The translations under genes and the position numbers were made by a program. Positions 7,937-16,474 of a stretch of DNA of 64,000 bases are shown piece by piece. The notes under the pieces are model-generated. The model did no database searches. It had not been told where the DNA came from and saw nothing but the letters and a program-made list of their open reading frames with translations. Numbering within the stretch: the first letter of the stretch is position 1; the number at the start of each line of letters is the position of its first letter. Source of the DNA: Bacillus cereus ATCC 14579 (GTDB taxonomy: Bacteria > Bacillota > Bacilli > Bacillales > Bacillaceae_G). The DNA is taken from the NCBI RefSeq assembly GCF_000007825.1, contig NC_004722.1, positions 1,652,501 to 1,716,500 on the forward strand, read 5' to 3'.

Positions 7937-9325
7937 ATGGAGTACAGAATTGAAAGAGATACATTAGGAGAAATAAAAGTTCCAGCTGATAAATTATGGG
8001 CAGCACAAACACAACGTAGTAAAGAAAACTTTCCAATTGGAACAGAGCAAATGCCACTTGAAATTGTAAAAGCATTTGCAATTTTAAAGAAGAGTGCAGC
8101 GCTTAGCAATCAAAAATTAGGAAAGCTATCAGAAGAAAAAGCAGAAGCAATTGTAGAAGCTGCGGATGAAGTGATTGCAGGGAAATGGAATGAACATTTT
8201 CCGCTTGTCGTATGGCAAACAGGTAGTGGTACACAGTCAAACATGAATGTGAATGAAGTAATTGCAAATCGTGGGAATCAAATTTTGAAAGAGAAGGGAT
8301 CTGACGTACATATTCATCCGAATGATGATGTGAACATGTCACAAAGTTCAAATGATACATTTCCAACGGCGCTTCATGTAGCTTGTGTAATCGCAGTAGA
8401 AAATCACGTATTACCAGCAATTACGAAATTAAAAGAAACTTTAGTAGAAAAAGTAACTGCATTTGAACATATCATAAAAATTGGTCGTACACATTTACAA
8501 GATGCAACGCCGTTAACTTTAGGGCAAGAAATTAGCGGATGGCACCGTATGCTTGAAAAAACAGAGCGTATGATTGCAGAGAGCAATACATATATGAAAG
8601 AGTTAGCAATTGGTGGAACTGCGGTTGGAACAGGTATCAATGCTCATCCTAAATTTGGTGAGATGGTATCAGAGGAAATTAGTCAATTTACAGGTAAACA
8701 ATTTGTTTCTGCACCAAATAAGTTCCATGCATTAACGAGCCATGATGAAGTTGTATATACTCACGGTGCATTAAAAGCATTAGCTGCGGATTTAATGAAA
8801 ATCGCTAACGATGTACGTTGGCTTGCAAGTGGTCCACGTAGTGGTCTTGGAGAAATTATTATTCCAGCAAATGAACCGGGAAGCTCTATTATGCCAGGGA
8901 AAGTAAATCCAACGCAAAGTGAAGCATTAACGATGGTTGTAGCGCAAGTGATGGGGAATGATGCAACAATCGGATTTGCTGCGAGCCAAGGTAACTTTGA
9001 GTTAAATGTATTTAAACCTGTTATTGCTTATAACTTCTTACAATCAGCTCACTTATTAGCGGATGCAATTGTTTCGTTTAATGACAATTGTGCAGTTGGT
9101 ATTGAAGCAGATGAAGAAGTAATTAATGAAAATGTGAATCGTTCACTAATGCTTGTAACAGCGCTAAACCCACATATCGGATATGAAAATGCAGCGAAAA
9201 TTGCGAAGCATGCTCATAAAGAAGGGTTAACTTTAAAAGAAGCAGCATTGCAATCTGGGCTACTAACAGAAGAGCAATTTGATGAAATTGTAGATCCAAA
9301 GAAAATGATTGCTCCAAAAGAGTAA
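7937..9325 (+). CDS. fumC: Class II fumarate hydratase
   Basis: This 462-residue enzyme interconverts fumarate and malate in the TCA cycle. It has the superfamily signature GSSIMPGKVN at about 315-324, the substrate-binding GSGTQSNMNVNEV segment near residue 97 and GRTHLQDATP near 187. The length matches FumC/CitG. Class II enzymes need no iron-sulfur cluster. It is a single gene with a good ribosome-binding site (AAGGGGATG) and its own terminator. A second member of the superfamily, aspartase, is encoded at 33.4 kb; the QSNMNVNEV and NPTQSEAL segments mark this one as the fumarase. Confidence 0.95.
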   Translation: MEYRIERDTLGEIKVPADKLWAAQTQRSKENFPIGTEQMPLEIVKAFAILKKSAALSNQKLGKLSEEKAEAIVEAADEVIAGKWNEHFPLVVWQTGSGTQSNMNVNEVIANRGNQILKEKGSDVHIHPNDDVNMSQSSNDTFPTALHVACVIAVENHVLPAITKLKETLVEKVTAFEHIIKIGRTHLQDATPLTLGQEISGWHRMLEKTERMIAESNTYMKELAIGGTAVGTGINAHPKFGEMVSEEISQFTGKQFVSAPNKFHALTSHDEVVYTHGALKALAADLMKIANDVRWLASGPRSGLGEIIIPANEPGSSIMPGKVNPTQSEALTMVVAQVMGNDATIGFAASQGNFELNVFKPVIAYNFLQSAHLLADAIVSFNDNCAVGIEADEEVINENVNRSLMLVTALNPHIGYENAAKIAKHAHKEGLTLKEAALQSGLLTEEQFDEIVDPKKMIAPKE

Positions 9326-9330
9326 TAGAG

Positions 9331-9367
9331 AAAGCCAAGGTTCTTAGTATAGAATCTTGGCTTTTTT
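9331..9367 (+). terminator. fumC terminator
   Basis: An AAAGCCAAGGTTCT arm pairs with AGAATCTTGGCTTT (one G-T pair) and is followed by a T-run. Confidence 0.88.
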
Positions 9368-9420
9368 GATGTTCATTTTTATGTTTCATCTACTTGCAAT
9401 ACTACAAGCTTCAAAATATA

Positions 9421-9843
9421 TTATTTGTTAGCAGGCGTATTCATTACTTTCATCTGTGGGCAGTTCTCTTTTAAGAGTGAAATGAATTTTTCTTCTTCTA
9501 GTGGTACGAAAGTGGTCACTGAGTCAAATAAATTGTAATGGATTTCTAATTGTTGTCTAGTCCATTTTTTTGAATGAAGTTTTTTACCAGAGTATTTAAC
9601 GTGACGAATATCTTCAAATGGAATTTCAGTATGAAAAATGAAACCGTGTTTTACAACAAGAGATGATTCCGTTATGTTGTAGTGAGAGAAATAGAATGAA
9701 GAAAGATTCACGATATTTAATAGCATCATGAGAGTGAAAAAAATAGAATTTTCATTTTGGAAGAATAACGAAACGAAAAAAATAATTATAAATAATGTAA
9801 TGAAAATGACGTGGAATGGATTTTTTTTCGCTTTAAATTTCAA
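9421..9843 (-). CDS. Bacterial PH-domain membrane protein (bPH_4-like)
   Basis: The protein has two N-terminal helices (about residues 10-28 and 34-52), then a soluble domain with LVVKHGFIFHTEIPFEDIRHVKYSGKK... typical of small bacterial PH-like proteins of the YyaB/DUF1200 type. TTG at 9843 is six to seven bases after GAGGTGA and is preferred over the GTG at 9852, whose upstream has no ribosome-binding site. That gives 140 residues. It is monocistronic and faces fumC. The function is unknown; membrane or protein binding is only a family-level guess. Confidence 0.72.
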   Translation of the reverse strand: MKFKAKKNPFHVIFITLFIIIFFVSLFFQNENSIFFTLMMLLNIVNLSSFYFSHYNITESSLVVKHGFIFHTEIPFEDIRHVKYSGKKLHSKKWTRQQLEIHYNLFDSVTTFVPLEEEKFISLLKENCPQMKVMNTPANK

Positions 9844-9897
9844 GTTAGTCACCTCGGTATACTTGTTCTTTAACTAAATTAAATCATAACATTGTGA

Positions 9898-9941
9898 TAA
9901 AACGTGTGAATATGCAGAATTGCATATTCGCGCGTTTTATT
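9898..9941. other. Orphan terminator-like hairpin
   Basis: AAAACG-GTGAATATGC and GCATATTC-GCGTTTTA form a long imperfect stem with a T-rich tail on the plus strand. No plus-strand gene lies upstream except fumC, which has its own terminator. Confidence 0.5.
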
Positions 9942-10006
9942 ATTCATGTAAAATTTCTTGATGGGATAAATTCAAAAGAAGTTTTGTAATAGTGGAGTGG
10001 CATAAA

Positions 10007-10168
10007 GTGACTTACAAGAATAGAAAGATAGCGTTAGTCATAATTAGTTGTATGATCATTATGAGTAGTTGTGCTAATAAATTTGTTGAAGATAGAAATC
10101 GAAAGCATACATTTGTACAAGCAAGTAAGGTTTTAGTAGAGACTGTAAATAGAATATATAAAAAGTAA
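10007..10168 (+). CDS. Small lipoprotein, 53 residues
   Basis: A GTG-initiated ORF with GGAG nine bases upstream. It has a basic N-terminus (MTYKNRK), a hydrophobic core and a lipobox MSSC with the lipidated cysteine at residue 22. About 31 mature residues follow, rich in basic and polar amino acids. A clean terminator starts two bases after the stop codon, which supports a real transcript. No family is recognised. It is probably a membrane-anchored small protein; the function is unknown. Confidence 0.6.
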   Translation: MTYKNRKIALVIISCMIIMSSCANKFVEDRNRKHTFVQASKVLVETVNRIYKK

Positions 10169-10169
10169 A

Positions 10170-10201
10170 GGATGTTTTCTTATACGAAAACATCTTTTTT
10201 G
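10170..10201 (+). terminator. Terminator of the small lipoprotein gene
   Basis: GATGTTTTC and GAAAACATC form a nine-pair stem followed by six T. Confidence 0.85.
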
Positions 10202-10434
10202 TAGTTAAAATTGAATACTGAAGTTTTGGAATGAGTGAATACCAGTTCCATATTCACTAATCGCATATGTATTCTGTGCAATTTGTTTAACGGTAAACTA
10301 AGGGTCTTAAAGAATATTTATGTTCTATTTCACATCCTATAAAATGAATTTGTATAAACATATTCGCTTTTCGTTGTATTAAACCCTTTTGTTAGATGTT
10401 TTTATAAAAGTTTATAAAATGGGCAAACGAAACG

Positions 10435-10464
10435 TTGAAATGTTTGTTTGTGTTGTGATAAGAT
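10435..10464 (+). promoter_or_regulatory. Putative sigma-A promoter of the DUF2087 regulator
   Basis: TTGAAA (10435-10440) and TAAGAT (10459-10464) are 18 bases apart, about 70 bases before the start codon. Confidence 0.5.
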
Positions 10465-10533
10465 GATGAAGTGATAATAAACGATATATTGATTTGTTTG
10501 GTTTTAAATAAACATTTTGAAGGAGTGTTTAGT

Positions 10534-11298
10534 ATGAGTGATATTTCAGAGAAGTTTTGGGATGCGTCAATAGAGGAATTAAAGAAAGGGTATGTGTTTG
10601 ATGAAGAAAAAGAGGAGTACATTTGCTTAGCTTGTGGTGAAACATTTATTAAAGGTGTTATTTATCAAGATAACCAAATTTTGTATGAAGCAGAGAAGTT
10701 CGTCCAATTGCATATTCAAAATGAGCATACGTCTATGTTTGATTATTTGTTAAATATGGATAAGAAATTTACTGGTTTAACGGATTTACAAAAGAAAATG
10801 GTTCAGTTTTTCCATATGGGACTGAATGATAAAGAAATTGTAAAAGAGATGGATGGCGGAAGTACATCAACAATTCGTAATCATCGATTTACACTGCGAG
10901 AGAAAATGAAGCAAGCAAAAGTATTTTTAGCGCTAATGGAATTATCAGAAGAAAAATCAAAAGTACAAACGAAATTTGTGCCAATTCATAGAACAGCAAC
11001 GATGGTGGATGATCGATACAATATTACGGAAGAAGAAAATGATGAAGTATTAAAAGCTCATTTTACAGAAGGATTAGATGGACCTCTCTCTAAATTTCCG
11101 AAGAAACAAAAGCGTAAATTAATTATATTGCGCCATTTAGTGAAGAAGTTTGATAGTAATAAAAAGTATACTGAAAAAGAAGTAAATACAGTGATAGAAA
11201 ATGTATACCCTGATTTTGTAACTTTAAGAAGATATTTAATCGAATATGGATTTTTAGATCGAACAGCCGATGGAAGTCAATATTGGGTGAAGTTATAA
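10534..11298 (+). CDS. Transcriptional regulator with C-terminal DUF2087 domain
   Basis: The 254-residue protein has an N-terminal part with a possible zinc knuckle (YICLACGETF near 30, then HIQNEH near 70). A LuxR/sigma-4-like helix-turn-helix follows at about 95-135 (LTDLQKKMVQFFHMGLNDKE). The C-terminal DUF2087 domain covers about 180-254 (FPKKQKRKLIILRHLVKKF and LRRYLIEYGFLDRTADGSQY). The start at 10534 follows GAAGGAGTG; an in-frame ATG at 10471 lacks a ribosome-binding site. The architecture indicates a DNA-binding regulator, but its targets are unknown. The MATE gene downstream is about 100 bases away and may be separate. Confidence 0.78.
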   Translation: MSDISEKFWDASIEELKKGYVFDEEKEEYICLACGETFIKGVIYQDNQILYEAEKFVQLHIQNEHTSMFDYLLNMDKKFTGLTDLQKKMVQFFHMGLNDKEIVKEMDGGSTSTIRNHRFTLREKMKQAKVFLALMELSEEKSKVQTKFVPIHRTATMVDDRYNITEEENDEVLKAHFTEGLDGPLSKFPKKQKRKLIILRHLVKKFDSNKKYTEKEVNTVIENVYPDFVTLRRYLIEYGFLDRTADGSQYWVKL

Positions 11299-11395
11299 TC
11301 ATACGAAAAGAAAATGAATAGAAGCACAGTATTATAACAACTATACAAAGAGATAGAGATTGAAAATAGATGTTTAATAAAAGGAGAAATGAAAT

Positions 11396-12805
11396 TTGAA
11401 ACCACCTGCAGATAACAATAAAGAAGGTGCGGAGTCACATAAGTTGGAAAGTGAGAGTAAACCGATTTGGAAATCGATGTCGATGTTTTTAGTACCGTTA
11501 TTATTAAGTAATGTACTACAATCAGTTGGACAATTATTTGGTATGGTAGTAGTAGGAAGATGGCTTGGAGTTAATGATTTAGCGGCTATATCAGCATTCT
11601 TCCCATTATTTTTCTTGCTCGTTTCATTTGTAATTGGTATCGGTTCAGGAAGCTCTATTTTAATTGGTCAGGCGTTTGGTGCTAAAAACGAAGATCGTTT
11701 AAAAGCTATCGTTGGTACGACGTTGACGTTTACCTTTATTATTGGAGTTTTGTTGGCGATAATAGGCAGTATTTTTGCAATGGATATTATGCGTCTAATG
11801 GGAACGCCAGAAAATATTATTGAAATAAGTGTACATTATGCACGGATTTTATTTATATCGATGCCAGTATTATTTTTATATTTCGCATATACAACATTTA
11901 TGAGAGGTACAGGAGATTCTAAAACGCCATTTTACTTTTTAATTGTAAGTACAGCGCTAAATATGATCTTATTACCGATTCTTATTTTTGGATGGTTAGG
12001 AGCTCCGAAATTAGATGTGTATGGAGCGGCCTATGCATCTGTTATATCTACAGTTATTACGTTTATTGTCATGCTTGTGTATTTAAAGAAGAAAAATCAC
12101 CCATTACAACTAGATGGAACGGTTAGAAAATACCTTCGAATGGATGGGGAGTTATTAAAGCTATTACTAAGGCTCGGTATTCCAGCGAGTATTAATATGA
12201 TATTAGTTTCATTATCTGAAATTGCCGTAATCGCATTTGTAAATCGTTACGGTTCGGATGCAACAGCTGCTTACGGCGTTGTGAATCAAGTTGCAAGTTA
12301 TGTACAAATGCCAGCAGTTAGCCTTGGTATTACAGTTTCCATTTTTGCGGCACAATCGATTGGTGCGAATCAATTTGATCGATTACAGAAAGTTGTGAAG
12401 GCCGGAATTATTATGAACTACGTCATCGGTGGTGTGTTAATATCTCTTATTTACGTATTCTCAAGAGACATTTTATCACTATTTTTAACGAGTCAAACTA
12501 CAATTGAAATTGCTCATAGCTTAGTTATGATTACATTATGGAGTTATTTAATTTTCGGTCATGCACAAATTATTAGTGCGACAATGCGAGCGAGCGGTAC
12601 AGTACTTTGGCCAACTGTTATTGGAGTTGTTTCAATTTGGCTTGTAGAAGTACCCGTAGCATATTATCTTTCTTACCATACAAGTCTTGGAATAGAAGGC
12701 ATTTGGATCGGGTATCCAGCAGCATTTATTGTCAGCTTAATATTACAGTATGCATATTATAAGCTTTCATGGCAAAAGAAACGAATTACACGATTAGTTA
12801 GTTAA
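11396..12805 (+). CDS. MATE-family efflux transporter
   Basis: A 469-residue inner-membrane protein with twelve predicted helices in two similar halves and the MatE motifs PLLLSNVLQSVGQLFGMVVV near 35-55 and LGIPASINMIL in the second half. Such proteins export cationic drugs or metabolites using a sodium or proton gradient. The start is TTG at 11396, nine bases after AAGGAG. The ATG five bases upstream is in another frame and stops at once. Substrate and regulation are unknown. A strong terminator follows. Confidence 0.9.
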   Translation: MKPPADNNKEGAESHKLESESKPIWKSMSMFLVPLLLSNVLQSVGQLFGMVVVGRWLGVNDLAAISAFFPLFFLLVSFVIGIGSGSSILIGQAFGAKNEDRLKAIVGTTLTFTFIIGVLLAIIGSIFAMDIMRLMGTPENIIEISVHYARILFISMPVLFLYFAYTTFMRGTGDSKTPFYFLIVSTALNMILLPILIFGWLGAPKLDVYGAAYASVISTVITFIVMLVYLKKKNHPLQLDGTVRKYLRMDGELLKLLLRLGIPASINMILVSLSEIAVIAFVNRYGSDATAAYGVVNQVASYVQMPAVSLGITVSIFAAQSIGANQFDRLQKVVKAGIIMNYVIGGVLISLIYVFSRDILSLFLTSQTTIEIAHSLVMITLWSYLIFGHAQIISATMRASGTVLWPTVIGVVSIWLVEVPVAYYLSYHTSLGIEGIWIGYPAAFIVSLILQYAYYKLSWQKKRITRLVS

Positions 12806-12810
12806 ATAGA

Positions 12811-12848
12811 AAAATGTCCCTAAGTTATTAGACTTAGGGACATTTTTT
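12811..12848. terminator. Bidirectional terminator between MATE and peptidase E genes
   Basis: AATGTCCCTAAGT pairs with ACTTAGGGACATT and T-runs lie on both sides of the convergent gene ends. Confidence 0.88.
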
Positions 12849-12861
12849 CGTAAGTTCAGGT

Positions 12862-13560
12862 TTATAAATAGCTTTTTAAAGTTATATCAAAATGTTGTCT
12901 AATGAGTGTTTTATCACTCATATAAAACTCCCACGCTCTTTCCGGTTCACCGATAATCTCAAAGGATTCCTCTGTAATATATAAAGCGCAATTATCCTCC
13001 AGTGCAATTCCTTCTATATTCCCTTGATGATTTTGTAAAAAGGAATGGAAGGCGTTCATTCTGTTTAATTGATTATAATGTGGACAAAATCTTTTATTAA
13101 CAATACCCCATCCGTTACTCTCTATATAACCAGAACCTTCATAATCTGATCGGATACTAGACGTGAACCAACACATAGCACCAGCGCTATAACCAGCAAT
13201 AAGTGTTCCTTGCTGCAGAGCCAATAATAATTTTTCATCGAGTCTATGTTCTTTCCATTGCGTAAGCATGTGAATATAGTTCCCGCCACCTAAATAAATT
13301 AAATCGGCTGAATGAATCATCTCGTCTATTTCATACTTTGAAGGTGAATCTGTTGTAGTACGTAAAATTTGTACTTCACAATGTAATTGTTTTTCAAAAG
13401 TGTCTAAAAATAATTTTATATAGCTTTCATCATCATGACTAGCCGTTGGAATAAACAATATTTTTGGGTACTGTTTATTTGTTAATTCTATAAGGCGTTC
13501 ATTAATAGGCAAGTGATTTGAATCTTGTAAATCACCGCCACCAATGACAGCTAATTTCAT
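12862..13560 (-). CDS. Peptidase E-like protein (S51 family)
   Basis: The 232-residue protein has the S51 nucleophile elbow GYSAGAMC with Ser125, YLGGGN near 89-94 and a likely catalytic His161 (FCPHYNQ). Peptidase E cleaves Asp-X dipeptides, and related proteins process cyanophycin fragments; the real substrate here is not known. The start at 13560 has AGGTGGTG upstream. An extension to 13638 adds a sequence foreign to the family and has no ribosome-binding site. The gene is monocistronic. Confidence 0.85.
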   Translation of the reverse strand: MKLAVIGGGDLQDSNHLPINERLIELTNKQYPKILFIPTASHDDESYIKLFLDTFEKQLHCEVQILRTTTDSPSKYEIDEMIHSADLIYLGGGNYIHMLTQWKEHRLDEKLLLALQQGTLIAGYSAGAMCWFTSSIRSDYEGSGYIESNGWGIVNKRFCPHYNQLNRMNAFHSFLQNHQGNIEGIALEDNCALYITEESFEIIGEPERAWEFYMSDKTLIRQHFDITLKSYL

Positions 13561-13952
13561 AGTAAAGCACCACCTAATTATTTTTGTTATATAAAAATTC
13601 GATAGAAGAGAGTTACATTCCTTCCGTAATGTAATCAATAATTAGAAAATGTAGCTTAAGTATATCGGAATAGTAAAGAAACTACTGACTATATATACCA
13701 ATGCATTAGAAACCATACATTGATATATAATATTTCATACTAATGTTTCAAAATATGGAAAAAATATGTTTAAATAGATATAATGACGCATTGATTCATA
13801 TTGAATTTATACTTATATTTTAAAAGGGTATCGGAAATAATAGCGATTTTTTAAAACAGTTTTTACTTTTAATAGGAAGTTGTATTACAATATGTTAAAA
13901 TTATTTCAATATATTTATTTAATATGAAATACAAAGAAGGAGAGTGAAAAAA
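13561..13952. other. AT-rich intergenic region
   Basis: About 390 bases separate the divergent peptidase E gene and the DUF3942-like gene. They are very AT-rich, with several TATAAT-like words but no convincing promoter pair, hairpin terminator or ORF. Confidence 0.5.
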
Positions 13953-14351
13953 GTGGATTTTCGATTTGAATTTACAACGAAGCTGAAAGAATACTTAGAC
14001 GATGAGAAGGATGAAAAAATAATAAAAGATGGACACAGAGATGTAATTTTTCACTATTTATATGCGTTAGAGACTGAAATTGGCGTTGTTAAAAATCCTA
14101 ATTTTACTTTTTTTGCATCAGGAAGACGTTCACATATAGTGTTAGAAAACGTTGAATTTAAAACAGAAGTAAATGTAAAAAGTAATATAATTGAAATTAC
14201 AAAAATAGTGGATAATGTAGCTATTCCGTTAGATACTATCGTAGCGAAAGATCGGGAATTATTTGCACTTGGACGTAATGAGAAGTTTAGTGTACAAATA
14301 TTAGAGCAGTATCTTTTTGATACATTTGGAGAAAAATTAGGTTTAAAATGA
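13953..14351 (+). CDS. DUF3942-like B. cereus group protein
   Basis: A 132-residue soluble protein, mixed alpha/beta, starting MDFRFEFTTKLKEYLDDEKD. I believe it belongs to DUF3942, a Bacillus family of unknown function, but this is from memory of its N-terminus and length. GTG at 13953 lies ten bases after AAGGAG; the GTG at 13944 is only one base from it and is unlikely. No signal peptide or membrane segment is visible. It is monocistronic and lies just upstream of the blaI-type operon. Confidence 0.65.
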   Translation: MDFRFEFTTKLKEYLDDEKDEKIIKDGHRDVIFHYLYALETEIGVVKNPNFTFFASGRRSHIVLENVEFKTEVNVKSNIIEITKIVDNVAIPLDTIVAKDRELFALGRNEKFSVQILEQYLFDTFGEKLGLK

Positions 14352-14405
14352 ATGGAATAGCCTATGTATTTATGGGTAGTTAATTTTCATATATATCATT
14401 TACGT

Positions 14406-14441
14406 TTGACCTTTCATTTAATTTATACTACAATTCGTAGT
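14406..14441 (+). promoter_or_regulatory. Sigma-A promoter and operator of the BlaI-type operon
   Basis: TTGACC (14406-14411) and TACAAT (14429-14434) are exactly 17 bases apart. The dyad ACTAC-AATTC-GTAGT overlaps the -10 box and start site, as expected for autorepression by a BlaI/MecI-type regulator. Confidence 0.75.
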
Positions 14442-14458
14442 GTGAAAGGAGTTGTACA

Positions 14459-14875
14459 ATGTTTACTCAAAACTATAAGTTAAATGAGCACGGGTTAAAT
14501 CATTTCTTTGGACCGCTTGAAGCGAAAATTATGGAGATTGTTTGGTCTAGCGATGGTATTACTATTAAAGAAGTGCAGCAGAGATTAAGTGAAGAATCAC
14601 CTGTGAATTTTAACACTGTTATGACAGTTATGAACAGGTTAGTAGAGAAATTACACTTAGAAAAACAGACTGTGAAAAGAAGTGGTATATATCGTGCTGT
14701 ACAAACAAAAGAAGAATTCTTATCCAATCAAACGAAGAAAATGACACAGGAATTGATGGGGGAATTTGGAGATTTAGTTGTAACTCATATGATAGATGAG
14801 CTAGAGCAGGCTGATCCGAATTTAATAAAAAAATTAGAAGACAAATTGAATCAGTTAAAAAAAGAGGATCGATGA
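14459..14875 (+). CDS. BlaI/MecI/CopY-family repressor
   Basis: The 138-residue protein has the BlaI winged helix at about 20-85 (LEAKIMEIVWSSDGITIKEV and NTVMTVMNRLVEK) and a C-terminal dimerisation helix. Family members are homodimeric repressors released by cleavage by a membrane M56 protease. The protease gene follows directly, overlapping by coupling (stop 14875, next ATG 14877). The operator-like dyad in its own promoter recurs upstream of ccdA, so both units are probably its targets. No beta-lactamase gene is adjacent, so the signal may be redox or cell-envelope related. Confidence 0.85.
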   Translation: MFTQNYKLNEHGLNHFFGPLEAKIMEIVWSSDGITIKEVQQRLSEESPVNFNTVMTVMNRLVEKLHLEKQTVKRSGIYRAVQTKEEFLSNQTKKMTQELMGEFGDLVVTHMIDELEQADPNLIKKLEDKLNQLKKEDR

Positions 14876-14876
14876 A

Positions 14877-15689
14877 ATGAAATGGCAAATGCGTAAAATC
14901 GTATTGTTAGCGCTCATTGTTAGTACCCTCTTTTTCAACTTGTTATTGTATTATGTTACATACCCATTTCTTTTTCAAAATAAGGCATTATTCCTTTCAA
15001 AGTTTTGCTTGTTTCAGTTAGAAAAACATATGAAAGAACTATCAATGGTTCGTATTATAATAGCAGGGTTATTATTAATTACTGTATTGATTGTCTGTAA
15101 AAGAATTTGGCGACAATTTTTCTATAGTAAAAAAGTACAAAAGGCACTTATCCCATTTATTAGAAAAGGGAAACAAATACATATACTGCCGACTGCGGAA
15201 GTTGCAGCATTTACAATTGGATTATTCCGTCCGAAAGTTGTCATTTCGGAAGGGTTGCTTCAAACATTTTCAGATGAAGAAATTGATGCGATTATTTTCC
15301 ATGAAGAATATCATCAAAATAATTGGGATCCGCTAAAATTATTTTGTTTTACGTTATTAGCAGAAGGAATGATGTACATCCCGATATTAAAAGGATTGTT
15401 ACAACGATATCATACGTATCAAGAGTTAGCAGCAGATAAATATGCGATGCAAAAAATGAAATCTTCATTTGAGTTAGGTAGTGCATTATTAAAATTGATT
15501 AAAATAAAGACAATGGAAAATGGATGTGTTACAGCTTCATTTGCAAAAACAGCAATAAATTTACGAATCAAGCAAGTGTTAAATGAAAAAGTTGTGAAGT
15601 TTAATATCCCGTTACATACGAATTCGGTATATGTAACAATAGGGTTATTCTGTGTGTCGGTTGTCCTTATTGTCGGAGAGTGCATATAG
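14877..15689 (+). CDS. M56-family membrane metalloprotease, short BlaR1-like
   Basis: This 270-residue protein has helices at about 8-30 and 57-75, the zinc motif HEEYH at 142-146, the downstream ligand region ELAADKYA at 182-189 (E183, D187), and a last helix near 250. Classical BlaR1 is about 600 residues and ends in a penicillin-binding sensor domain, which is missing here. The protease probably cleaves the co-encoded BlaI-type repressor but must sense its signal in another way. The ATG is one base after the repressor stop. Confidence 0.82.
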   Translation: MKWQMRKIVLLALIVSTLFFNLLLYYVTYPFLFQNKALFLSKFCLFQLEKHMKELSMVRIIIAGLLLITVLIVCKRIWRQFFYSKKVQKALIPFIRKGKQIHILPTAEVAAFTIGLFRPKVVISEGLLQTFSDEEIDAIIFHEEYHQNNWDPLKLFCFTLLAEGMMYIPILKGLLQRYHTYQELAADKYAMQKMKSSFELGSALLKLIKIKTMENGCVTASFAKTAINLRIKQVLNEKVVKFNIPLHTNSVYVTIGLFCVSVVLIVGECI

Positions 15690-15705
15690 CCTCTTTTTTT
15701 AAGAA

Positions 15706-15730
15706 TAAACACTACTCATTGTAGTGTTTA
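15706..15730. promoter_or_regulatory. 25-bp dyad before ccdA, probable BlaI-type operator
   Basis: Ten-base arms TAAACACTAC and GTAGTGTTTA flank TCATT. The core ACTAC-N5-GTAGT equals that in the upstream repressor promoter. There is no T-run, so it is unlikely to be a terminator. Confidence 0.65.
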
Positions 15731-15742
15731 AGGGGGAATAAA

Positions 15743-16456
15743 ATGAATGCAGCAGATTTAACAATTTGGCTTGTGGCTGGGGCGGGAGTATTGTCATTTA
15801 TATCACCGTGCTCTTTACCGCTATATCCATCTTATTTATCTTATATTACAGGTGTGTCTATCCAAGATTTAAAAGAAAATCGTGGGATTATGCAAAAATC
15901 AGCGATTATACATACAGTATTTTTTATGATCGGATTTTCGGTTATATTTTACGCGTTAGGTTTATCGGTAAGCTGGATTGGAATAACATTTTCATCTAAC
16001 CAAAAATTGATTCAACAAATTGGTGGGATTTTTATTGTTTTAATGGGGCTATTTATGACGGGCTTGTTTCAGCCTAAGTGGCTTATGGCAGAGAAAAAGG
16101 TGCAGTATAGAAGTAAATCGACTGGATATATTCGCTCGATTTTAGTCGGTATGACATATGCAGCGGGTTGGACGCCATGTGTTGGACCGATATTTTCAGC
16201 TGTACTCATGCTTGGCGCGACGAATCCTGAAGGGGCGCTTCTTTATATTACAGCGTATACTCTTGGGTTTGCGGTTCCATTTTTCGTGATGGCATTCTTT
16301 ATTGGGAAGGTAAAATGGATTGTTACATATGCCAATGTCATGATGAAAATTGGCGGTGGAATGATGATTGTAACAGGTATTTTATTGTATACAAATCAAA
16401 TGACGAAAATTACAGCATTCTTTATTCGTCTATTCGGTGGATTTACAGGTTTTTAA
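15743..16456 (+). CDS. ccdA: CcdA-type thiol-disulfide interchange membrane protein
   Basis: The 237-residue protein has six helices and the two redox cysteines of the DsbD/CcdA transmembrane domain, SPCSLP (C23) and TPCVGP (about C147). It carries electrons from cytoplasmic thioredoxin across the membrane to extracytoplasmic thioredoxin-like proteins used in cytochrome c maturation or spore-coat and cell-wall assembly. The thioredoxin-like partner is encoded 18 bases downstream. An operator-like dyad sits between it and the M56 protease gene, so it may form one regulon with the BlaI-type repressor. Confidence 0.88.
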   Translation: MNAADLTIWLVAGAGVLSFISPCSLPLYPSYLSYITGVSIQDLKENRGIMQKSAIIHTVFFMIGFSVIFYALGLSVSWIGITFSSNQKLIQQIGGIFIVLMGLFMTGLFQPKWLMAEKKVQYRSKSTGYIRSILVGMTYAAGWTPCVGPIFSAVLMLGATNPEGALLYITAYTLGFAVPFFVMAFFIGKVKWIVTYANVMMKIGGGMMIVTGILLYTNQMTKITAFFIRLFGGFTGF

Positions 16457-16474
16457 AAATGAGGAGGAAGAAAA

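Noticed and set aside
8103..8640. Minus-strand ORFs inside fumC
   Set aside because: They mirror the fumC codon pattern and lack ribosome-binding sites; fumC itself is well supported.
10471..10533. Longer N-terminus for the DUF2087 regulator
   Set aside because: No ribosome-binding site; GAAGGAGTG clearly serves ATG 10534.
13561..13638. Extended peptidase E N-terminus
   Set aside because: Foreign to the family and no ribosome-binding site at 13638; AGGTGGTG precedes ATG 13560.
15706..15730. Terminator of the M56 protease gene
   Set aside because: The dyad has no T-run; it matches the upstream operator instead.
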